From positions 121,956 through 180,708 of the forward strand of contig QCMN01000001.1 in the NCBI GenBank assembly GCA_003213715.1: 58,753 bases of DNA. Direction: 5' to 3'. Below are positions 52,356 through 58,753 of this stretch, in pieces. Source of the stretch: Pelagibacteraceae bacterium AG-422-B15. Lineage in GTDB: Bacteria; Pseudomonadota; Alphaproteobacteria; Pelagibacterales; AG-422-B15. Position numbers and translations under genes: made by a program. Numbering within the stretch: position 1 is the stretch's first letter; each line of letters opens with the position of its first letter. Below the pieces are notes generated by a model. That model was not told where the DNA came from. It saw only the letters and a list, made by a program, of their open reading frames with translations, and made no database searches.

Positions 52356-53108
52356 ATGACAATAAAACCTAAACTAGTTTCATCCAATAATGGTCTTGTA
52401 GTTAATAAACTTAGAAAAACTCTCTCACAAAAACAAATAGTGAGAGATGTGAGTCTAAAGCTTGAACGAGGGAAGACGATCGGATTACTTGGCCCAAACG
52501 GTGCTGGAAAAACGACAACATTCTATATGATCATGGGCTTAATTGATTGTGATGGAGGTGAAATATTACTAGACGATATTCATCTTACATCTCTTCCGAT
52601 GTATAAGAGGGCTAAATTAGGCATAGGGTTTTTACCGCAACAGCCATCAATTTTCAGAGGCATGTCAGTTGAAGACAACCTGCTATCGATACTAGAAACT
52701 CAGAATCTTCCAAAAGATCAAAAACAAAACATGCTGGAAGAATTACTCACTGAGTTTTCTCTCACACATTTAAGAAGAGCAATGCCTCACATGCTAAGTG
52801 GTGGAGAAAGAAGAAGAACAGAAATTGCAAGATGTCTTTGTTCTAATCCAAGTATAATACTTATGGATGAGCCTACTGCTGGTGTTGATCCTATAGGTAT
52901 AGATGATATCAAAGTTCTCATAAAACAATTAATGAATAAAAATATTGGAGTTTTAATTACCGACCATAACGTTAGGGAAGTTTTAGATATTTGCGACTAT
53001 TCTTATGTAATGCATTCAGGAGAAATAATTGCTGAGGGCGAAAGTGACACTATACTTGGCAATAAAGAAGCTCGTAAATTTTACTTAGGAGATTCATTTA
53101 AGTATTAG
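52356..53108 (+). CDS. lptB: LPS export ABC ATPase LptB
   Basis: 250 residues. Walker A GPNGAGKTTT, signature MLSGGERRRTEIARCL, Walker B IILMDEPTAGVDP and the switch histidine in DHNVREVLDICDY are as in LptB. It drives LPS extraction with LptFG, not in this window. In many alphaproteobacteria rpoN follows lptB; here the stop touches a convergent tRNA-Ala instead. Confidence 0.96.
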   Translation: MTIKPKLVSSNNGLVVNKLRKTLSQKQIVRDVSLKLERGKTIGLLGPNGAGKTTTFYMIMGLIDCDGGEILLDDIHLTSLPMYKRAKLGIGFLPQQPSIFRGMSVEDNLLSILETQNLPKDQKQNMLEELLTEFSLTHLRRAMPHMLSGGERRRTEIARCLCSNPSIILMDEPTAGVDPIGIDDIKVLIKQLMNKNIGVLITDHNVREVLDICDYSYVMHSGEIIAEGESDTILGNKEARKFYLGDSFKY

Positions 53109-53184
53109 TGGTGGAGCTAGTCGGACTTGAACCGACCACCTCGTCACTGCCAGCGACGCGCTCTCCCAGATGAGCTATAGCCCC
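53109..53184 (-). tRNA. tRNA-Ala (GGC)
   Basis: 76 bases with encoded CCA. Acceptor stem GGGGCTA/TAGCTCC contains one G-U pair; D arm AGCTCATCTGGGAGAGC, T loop GGTTCAAGTCC. The anticodon loop CTGGCAG reads GGC (GCC/GCU codons). It starts right at the lptB stop and lies 2 bases downstream of the FYDLN gene on the same strand, a common alphaproteobacterial placement beside aroA. Confidence 0.96.
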
Positions 53185-53186
53185 AA

Positions 53187-53555
53187 TTATTGTTCTTCTA
53201 TATTTTCGTGATCACTGTCACTTATATCTAAGTCATCAACCTCATCTGACATGACTTGATCATCACTCTCTGAGTCTTCAAGACTAATTGTATCGTCATC
53301 AATAGCATCTTCCATCTCTAAATCTTCAACCTCCGCGATAGACTCTGATGCATCACTTCCTACTAAATTAGTATCAGTAACTGTATCAACTTCATCTGTA
53401 AAAACTTGCTTAGCATTTGTTGGGGTCGAGTCTAAAGCGGGCTCGATATATTCAGTGCCACAATTAGGACAAACTGCAGGTTTTCTATTCAAATCGTAAA
53501 ACTTAGTTTCACAATTAGAACATACTACTTTTTTCCCCCACTCAACTTTTGACAT
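53187..53555 (-). CDS. FYDLN zinc-ribbon acidic protein (TIGR02300 family)
   Basis: 122 residues. N-terminal zinc ribbon with Cys12, Cys15, Cys29 and Cys32 around the name-giving FYDLN motif (residues 19-23), then a long Asp/Glu-rich disordered tail (residues 60-122). Typical of alphaproteobacteria and usually divergent from aroA, as here. Function unknown. Confidence 0.93.
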   Translation of the reverse strand: MSKVEWGKKVVCSNCETKFYDLNRKPAVCPNCGTEYIEPALDSTPTNAKQVFTDEVDTVTDTNLVGSDASESIAEVEDLEMEDAIDDDTISLEDSESDDQVMSDEVDDLDISDSDHENIEEQ

Positions 53556-53652
53556 GATTATTCCTCGAATATTTACGGTGTAAAATTTTGATACAACTCA
53601 AAAATAAATAATATATAACTTTAGACTAAGAACATAAATTGACAATATAAAA

Positions 53653-54933
53653 GTGGTTAAATTCAAAGGTTCATTAAAAATCTCAGGAGATAAATCTATT
53701 TCACATAGAGCTCTGATATTATCAGCCATGGGTACAGGTAAAGCTAGAATAACTAATTTATTAGAATCAGAGGATGTTATGAGTACATTAAATATTTTAC
53801 GGGAATTAGGAATTAGAATAATTAAAGAGGGTAATAGCTGGATTGTTTACGGCAATGGTACCGGGGGATTCATTGAACCTAGAAAACCTTTGGATTGTGG
53901 TAATAGCGGAACAACCGCTCGCTTAATGATAGGTGCAGTATCTTCAAATCCAATTAATTGTACTTTTATTGGTGATAATTCACTGAGTAAAAGATCGATG
54001 TCAAGGGTGACAAAACATTTAGAAGAAATTGGAGCAGTTGTTCATCTTACAAAAAAAGACTATTTACCTCTAATTATACATGGAAGTGAAAAATTGTTAC
54101 CTATGAAGCACAATATTATGAAAGCTTCAGCGCAAATCAAGTCAGCATTAATTATTGCAGCCTTGAACATACATGGAAAAACAAAAATTGTTGAAAATAT
54201 TGCAACCAGAGATCATACTGAGAGGCTTTTGAAGTTTCTTAATATTAAATTTAAAATTAAAAAGAAAAAGAATAAGACTTCTCAAATAGAATTAAACGGA
54301 CCATATGAATTCAAAGCAAAAAATATTGATGTTGCAGGAGATCCCTCAAGTGCATCTTTTTTTATTGTAGGAGCATTAATTTTACCTAAGTCAAAGGTTA
54401 CACTAAAAGATGTTATGCTTAATACATCAAGAATTGCTTTTATAAAGGTACTTAAAAGTATGGGAGGAAAAATAAAAATAAAAAAAACAAAACAAATTTG
54501 CGGTGAAGATATTGGCAATATAACAGCTGAATATAGCAAGTTAAAAGGAATTAATATTCAAGCTAAGCAGTCAGCATATTTAATTGATGAATATCCAATT
54601 CTATCTATAGCTGCCTCTCAAGCAAAAGGTAAAACAACAATGAGAGGCTTAGATGAACTTAGACATAAAGAGAGTGATAGAATAGAAAGTATTCTTCTCA
54701 ATTTAAAAAAAGTTGGTGTTGCGGTTGAGGAAGAAAATAATAATTTACATATTTTTGGTAAAAAATTAAAAGTTAATAAAAACATAAAAATTAAATCTTT
54801 TGGAGATCATAGAATAGCTATGTCATTTTCTATTCTTAATATGCTTCACGACAATAAACTTAAAATCGATAATAAGAAATGTATCAATATCAGTTATCCT
54901 GATTTCACAAAACACCTAAATTATCTACTATAA
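53653..54933 (+). CDS. aroA: EPSP synthase (3-phosphoshikimate 1-carboxyvinyltransferase)
   Basis: 426 residues with GTG start; no ATG or other in-frame start with a ribosome site precedes. GDKSISHRALIL at the N-terminus, DCGNSGTTARL near 80, and LDELRHKESDR and GDHRIAMSF near the C-terminus hold the shikimate and PEP residues. It makes chorismate precursor for aromatic amino acids, including the product of pheA. It starts aroA-cmk-rpsA-ihfB. Confidence 0.95.
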   Translation: MVKFKGSLKISGDKSISHRALILSAMGTGKARITNLLESEDVMSTLNILRELGIRIIKEGNSWIVYGNGTGGFIEPRKPLDCGNSGTTARLMIGAVSSNPINCTFIGDNSLSKRSMSRVTKHLEEIGAVVHLTKKDYLPLIIHGSEKLLPMKHNIMKASAQIKSALIIAALNIHGKTKIVENIATRDHTERLLKFLNIKFKIKKKKNKTSQIELNGPYEFKAKNIDVAGDPSSASFFIVGALILPKSKVTLKDVMLNTSRIAFIKVLKSMGGKIKIKKTKQICGEDIGNITAEYSKLKGINIQAKQSAYLIDEYPILSIAASQAKGKTTMRGLDELRHKESDRIESILLNLKKVGVAVEEENNNLHIFGKKLKVNKNIKIKSFGDHRIAMSFSILNMLHDNKLKIDNKKCINISYPDFTKHLNYLL

Positions 54934-54941
54934 AATTAATT

Positions 54942-55571
54942 ATGGTTGAGATAATTGCAATTGATGGTCCCGCTTCAGTTGGAAAATCAACTCTTGCAAA
55001 GAAAATATCAAATTATTACGAAGTACCGTTGTTAAATAGTGGAAGACTCTATCGTGCAGTAGCATTTAAAATAATTAATAACAAAATTAATATTAATGAT
55101 AAATATAAAATACTTCAGTACGCCAAATCTCTGACAGATGAAAACATAAAATCACATAGATTATTTTCTAGTAAAATAGATAAAATTGCATCTGAAATTT
55201 CCTCAAAAAAATATCTAAGAAAGCAACTAATGATCTACCAAAGAGAATTTCCAAGAAAATATGCTAAAGGTAAGAAATTTGCTGTTATAGAAGGAAGAGA
55301 TATTGGAACAGAGATATTTCCACAAGCTAAAATCAAAATTTTCATGTGGGCAGATGCAAAAGTTCGAGCTAAAAGAAGGCAACTACAAATTAAAAAAAAG
55401 GGCAGAAAAACTGGCTTAAAGCAAATTTATGACGAAATAGTTGCTCGTGATATGAACGATTTAAACAGAAAAATTGCACCTCTTAGACCTGCAGTAAATT
55501 CGGTATTGCTAGATACTAGTTATCTTGATATAGAACAGGCTTTTAATGCGATTAAAAGAACACTTAATTAA
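54942..55571 (+). CDS. cmk: Cytidylate kinase
   Basis: 209 residues. P-loop IDGPASVGKSTLAKKI at 6-21, CMP-binding SGRLYRAVAF and GRDIGTEIFP, and ADAKVRAKRRQLQ and ARDMNDLNRKIAPL lid region. Phosphorylates CMP and dCMP. It has the usual place between aroA and rpsA, 8 bases apart from each. Confidence 0.95.
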   Translation: MVEIIAIDGPASVGKSTLAKKISNYYEVPLLNSGRLYRAVAFKIINNKININDKYKILQYAKSLTDENIKSHRLFSSKIDKIASEISSKKYLRKQLMIYQREFPRKYAKGKKFAVIEGRDIGTEIFPQAKIKIFMWADAKVRAKRRQLQIKKKGRKTGLKQIYDEIVARDMNDLNRKIAPLRPAVNSVLLDTSYLDIEQAFNAIKRTLN

Positions 55572-55579
55572 TTAATTAT

Positions 55580-57277
55580 ATGAAGCAAATATCCCTTAAT
55601 GAAATCAAATCAACTGAGTTCGACTCATTATTAGCTGAGTCCATAAATAACAACAAACTTAAAGAGGGAACAATTATTAAAGGTACGATTGCTGAAATTG
55701 AAGACGACGCAATAATAGTTGATATTGGTGCTAAAGTAGAAGGAAGAATTTCTAAAAGAGAATTTGCATTTCAAAAAGATCAAAAGGAATTATCAATTGG
55801 CGATACTATCGATGTATATCTCGATAAAATAGAGAATCATAACGGGGAATGTATTCTCTCAAGATCAAAAGCTAAATCAAAAGAAATTTGGGGTGAAATT
55901 GAAAAATCTTTTGAGTCAGGAGAGCTTGTTGAAGGGGTAATCACTGGAAAAGTTAAAGGTGGTTTATCGTGCGAAATTGGGGTTACTGCTTTTTTACCGG
56001 GAAGCCAAATTGACACAAGGCCTGTTAGAGACGTCAGTCACCTAATTGACGTTCCACAAAAATTTAAGATTCTTAAAATGGATTTAAAGAGAAATAATAT
56101 TGTAGTTAGTAGACGAGCTGTTCTCGAGGAAATGAATAAAGAAGTAAGGGAAGAAAGATTCCTTCAATTAAAGCTTGGAGATATAGTTGATGGTAAAATT
56201 AAAGCTATTACAGACTATGGTGCCTTTGTAGATTTAGGAAGCTACGACTCTTTACTGCATAGTAGCGATATTACTTATAAAAGAATAGGTCATCCTTCAG
56301 AAGTACTGAAGATTGATCAGCAGGTAAAAGTAAAAATTATTAAAGTTGACCCTGATAAAAATAGAGTTTCTGTTGGAATGAAGCAACTTGAAGAAGATCC
56401 TTGGAATAAAGTTAAAGATAAGTTTAATGTAAACGATAAAGTAACCGGTGTTGTAACAAATGTTGCTGATTATGGAGTATTTATTGAAATTGAAAATGGT
56501 GTTGAAGGGCTATGTCATAAAGACATGCTAACTTGGAGTGCAAAACAAAATTCAAAGCCTGGTAATTTATATGCAAGATCTCAATCAGTTGATTGTCAGA
56601 TACTTGAAATTGATCATGAGAAAAGAAGATTAAGTCTCGGTATCAAACAATTAATGCCAAATCCTTGGCAGAAATTTAATGATGAAAATCCAATTGGAAA
56701 GATTTTAGATACATCAATTACAAATATAAAAGATAATATACTATTTTGTAATCTTGATGGGGAAATAGATGGTGCTATTTTTAGTAAGGATCTTTCGTGG
56801 GAAGCTGACCCTAAAGAAGAAATAAAAAAATATAAAGTTGGCGATCAAATTAAAGTAAAGATAATTTCTAACGATAATGAAAAGGTAGCACTTTCTGTAA
56901 GAGAGGTTGATGGAAATCCATTTGATGAAATAAGAGATAAAGTAAAAGGTGATATAGTTACATGCACGGTCATTGAAACTGGAGATTTTGGTGTGAAAGT
57001 CAAAATTGGAGATAAAGGGCCATCATCGATTATAAAAAAATCTGACCTTGCACTCAGAAAATCAGATGCGAGACCGGATCGCTGGGCTAAAAATGATAAA
57101 TTAGATGCAACAATCACTTATATAGATATAGCAAATTATAAAATAAATTTGTCAATTCGTACCATGGAAGAACAAATTGAAAAAGAAGCAATGGAAAAAT
57201 ATGGTTCTAAAGACTCTGGTGCTTCCTTAGGCGCTATTCTAGGAAAAGCTCTTGGCAGAGACAAAAAAGAAGATTAA
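55580..57277 (+). CDS. rpsA: 30S ribosomal protein S1
   Basis: 565 residues with six S1 OB-fold repeats. The third and fourth, GDIVDGKIKAITDYGAFVDL and NDKVTGVVTNVADYGVFIEI, are best conserved. It unwinds and recruits mRNA, which matters for a genome where many genes lack a clear Shine-Dalgarno, as here. Length is normal for alphaproteobacteria. Confidence 0.97.
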   Translation: MKQISLNEIKSTEFDSLLAESINNNKLKEGTIIKGTIAEIEDDAIIVDIGAKVEGRISKREFAFQKDQKELSIGDTIDVYLDKIENHNGECILSRSKAKSKEIWGEIEKSFESGELVEGVITGKVKGGLSCEIGVTAFLPGSQIDTRPVRDVSHLIDVPQKFKILKMDLKRNNIVVSRRAVLEEMNKEVREERFLQLKLGDIVDGKIKAITDYGAFVDLGSYDSLLHSSDITYKRIGHPSEVLKIDQQVKVKIIKVDPDKNRVSVGMKQLEEDPWNKVKDKFNVNDKVTGVVTNVADYGVFIEIENGVEGLCHKDMLTWSAKQNSKPGNLYARSQSVDCQILEIDHEKRRLSLGIKQLMPNPWQKFNDENPIGKILDTSITNIKDNILFCNLDGEIDGAIFSKDLSWEADPKEEIKKYKVGDQIKVKIISNDNEKVALSVREVDGNPFDEIRDKVKGDIVTCTVIETGDFGVKVKIGDKGPSSIIKKSDLALRKSDARPDRWAKNDKLDATITYIDIANYKINLSIRTMEEQIEKEAMEKYGSKDSGASLGAILGKALGRDKKED

Positions 57278-57332
57278 ATATTCTTTACAATCAATCGTTT
57301 ACAATACGTTTTAATGTCATATAATTATTTAT

Positions 57333-57641
57333 ATGAGTTTAATAAAATCAAAACTTATTCAAAATATTACTGAAGCAAACCCTCATCTTTTTGTAAGAGA
57401 TGTTGAGAGAATTGTTAACACAATCTTCAATGAAATAACACAATCTTTAGCTGACGGTAAAAGAGTTGAATTAAGAGGCTTTGGAGCGTTTTCAGTTCAA
57501 CACAGAAAACAACGTACTGGTAGAAATCCAAGAACCGGTGAAGCAGTTAATGTTGAGGAAAAATATATACCTCGCTTTAAGACTGGAAAAGAACTTAGAT
57601 TAAAACTAAATAAACAAGAAAACTCTTCTAACGAGAGTTAG
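57333..57641 (+). CDS. ihfB: Integration host factor beta subunit
   Basis: 102 residues of HU/IHF type. [20 protein letters not shown] is the DNA-minor-groove arm with the intercalating proline. It bends DNA and supports site-specific recombination and transcription. Placed after rpsA as usual. The ihfA partner is not in the window. Confidence 0.95.
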   Translation: MSLIKSKLIQNITEANPHLFVRDVERIVNTIFNEITQSLADGKRVELRGFGAFSVQHRKQRTGRNPRTGEAVNVEEKYIPRFKTGKELRLKLNKQENSSNES

Positions 57642-57664
57642 AAGGATTTCATAAAACAAAAATT

Positions 57665-58357
57665 TTGAGTAAAAACCCAATTTACTGTGCTATTGATACG
57701 AGTTGTATTGATGATGCAGATAGAATTATTAATGAAATTTCACCTTATATTGGCGGAATCAAATTAGGACTCGAATTCTTTACATCTTGTGGTGTCAGGG
57801 GTATTGAAAAAATTGCAAAATATGAACTTCCTTTATTTCTAGATTTTAAACTCTACGACATACCCAATACAGTAAAAAAATCACTTCAAAATATTCTTTC
57901 TTACAATCCTACATATACAACACTTCACGTTTCAGGAGGTTCCCGTATGTTAAAAGAATGTATCGATTTAAAAAAAGAATTAAATAGTAATACAAATTTA
58001 ATTGGTGTCACAATGCTAACAAGTTTTGATGATGACTCAATCAATGAAATTGGTATGAGTGGCACAGTTAATAGAAATGTAGATAATCTTTCTGCGCTTG
58101 CATTTGACTGTGGAATGGATGGTATTGTTTGTAGCGCAATGGAGATCAGAAAAGTTAAAGAAACATTCGGATCTAAATTAAAAGTTATTGTACCTGGAAT
58201 AAGAAATCAAACAGACAATAATAATGATCAAAAGAGAACTCTTTCAGCTAAGAAAGCAATTGAGTTTGGTGCAGATGTCATTGTCGTGGGAAGGCCAATA
58301 ACTTCAGCTGACTCACCTGGAAAAGCAGCTGAAATTTTTTATCAAAGCATAAAGTGA
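57665..58357 (+). CDS. pyrF: Orotidine 5'-phosphate decarboxylase
   Basis: 230 residues. Catalytic LDFKLYDIPNT (Asp-Lys-Asp) near residue 59, GVTMLTSFDDDS, and VPGIRNQTDNNNDQKR with the phosphate-binding GADVIVVGRPI. Last step of UMP synthesis. The start is TTG with AAGGA 17 bases away, so the start is weakly supported (ATT just before is an alternative). It overlaps trpF by four bases. Confidence 0.94.
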   Translation: MSKNPIYCAIDTSCIDDADRIINEISPYIGGIKLGLEFFTSCGVRGIEKIAKYELPLFLDFKLYDIPNTVKKSLQNILSYNPTYTTLHVSGGSRMLKECIDLKKELNSNTNLIGVTMLTSFDDDSINEIGMSGTVNRNVDNLSALAFDCGMDGIVCSAMEIRKVKETFGSKLKVIVPGIRNQTDNNNDQKRTLSAKKAIEFGADVIVVGRPITSADSPGKAAEIFYQSIK

Positions 58358-58753
58358 CTAAGGCTTACATTAAAATTTGTGGGGTAAAAGATATTAAAAT
58401 TGCTAAACACGCAATTAATTGTGGTGCATCTTTTTTGGGCTTTGTTTTTTTTGAAAATTCAAGCAGAAATATATCAATCAGTAAATGTGCAGAAATTTTA
58501 GATGAAATAAATGGCAAAGTGAATACTGTTGCAGTAACTGTAAACCCAACTCCTAATGATTTAATGACTTACTCAAAAATGAAGTTTACACACATTCAAT
58601 TACACGGAAATGAAAGTTTAAATGAAGTAAGAAAAATCAATGAAGCTTATAATTTTAAAATTATAAAATCTTTTAGCATATCGACAAAGTCTGATTTAGA
58701 TAAAATAAGAGAATATTGTCCTTTCGTTGACCATATTCTATTAGACTCAAAAC
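58354..58753 (+). CDS. trpF: Phosphoribosylanthranilate isomerase, N-terminal 133 residues (cut by window edge)
   Basis: GTG start overlapping pyrF (GTGA). The visible part starts TKAYIKICGVKDIKIAKHA, the TrpF opening with the catalytic Cys, and has FVFFENSSRNIS, IQLHGNES and LLDSK at the edge. Third step of tryptophan synthesis. In alphaproteobacteria trpB-trpA-accD usually follow; not visible. Partial by position. Confidence 0.93.
   Translation, partial: MTKAYIKICGVKDIKIAKHAINCGASFLGFVFFENSSRNISISKCAEILDEINGKVNTVAVTVNPTPNDLMTYSKMKFTHIQLHGNESLNEVRKINEAYNFKIIKSFSISTKSDLDKIREYCPFVDHILLDSK

Overview
The window comes from a low-GC, compact alphaproteobacterium, probably a free-living marine, genome-streamlined type (HIMB59/AEGEAN-169- or SAR11-like). 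The exact clade is not settled by the sequence. The placement rests on three gene orders typical of alphaproteobacteria: fmt-def-recR-ybaB-dnaX-SRP RNA-nudC with pheA-kdsB-cycM; rnd-kdsD-lptC-lptA-lptB; and tRNA-Ala-FYDLN protein-aroA-cmk-rpsA-ihfB-pyrF-trpF. Intergenic space is minimal. Of twelve convergent junctions, eleven have between 28 bases of overlap and a one-base gap.

Region 1 (1-6400) holds informational and cell-envelope genes: fmt (cut by the window edge), def, recR, ybaB and dnaX behind a 4.5S SRP RNA, then nudC, pheA, kdsB and membrane-anchored cytochrome c. Region 2 (6400-12600) is an envelope accessory block: an AmpG-like permease converging on an NlpC/P60 peptidase, a PLDc_N-like membrane protein, a cupredoxin/beta-helix lipoprotein, a 72-residue membrane protein, a TPR protein with a seven-unit Gly-Gly-Ser-Ser repeat, and a fatty acid hydroxylase/sterol desaturase family enzyme. 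Region 3 (12600-27100) is mixed metabolism and transport: a MarR-like regulator, cold-shock protein, MATE pump, a divergent amino-acid ABC binding protein and permease, SelO, YjbQ, cytochrome c' with cytochrome b561, a carboxyltransferase coupled to an Asp/Glu-racemase-like enzyme, LysE, a GC-rich structured RNA with no recognised family, DUF2061, an MFS transporter, gamma-glutamyltransferase flanked by a duplicated small membrane ORF, and ACC deaminase.

Region 4 (27100-36240) is the translation cluster thrS-infC-rpmI-rplT-pheS-pheT-lepA-tRNA-Ser(GGA), all on the minus strand. A 58-base duplicate of the 3' part of the tRNA lies 687 bases away and bounds a tiny integrated element or island remnant. 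Two notable points are an infC with no ATG/GTG/TTG start (best start AUA) and a ThrRS lacking its N-terminal TGS domain. Region 5 (36240-49800) has two glycosyltransferases, an alpha/beta hydrolase, an EamA exporter, an SDR protein, queG, gltB-gltD, uppP and an NDUFA9-like SDR. Region 6 (49800-58753) has rnd, kdsD and lptCAB (Kdo and LPS transport), tRNA-Ala(GGC), the FYDLN zinc-ribbon protein, aroA, cmk, rpsA, ihfB, pyrF and the start of trpF.

The strongest candidates for something undescribed are the GC-rich RNA at about 22233-22340, the mini-element at tRNA-Ser, and the small membrane ORF repeated on both sides of ggt. No CRISPR array, insertion sequence, rRNA or recognisable phage gene was seen. 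The only gene-poor stretch near 300 bases (22204-22466) is filled by the structured RNA and its upstream DnaA-box pair.
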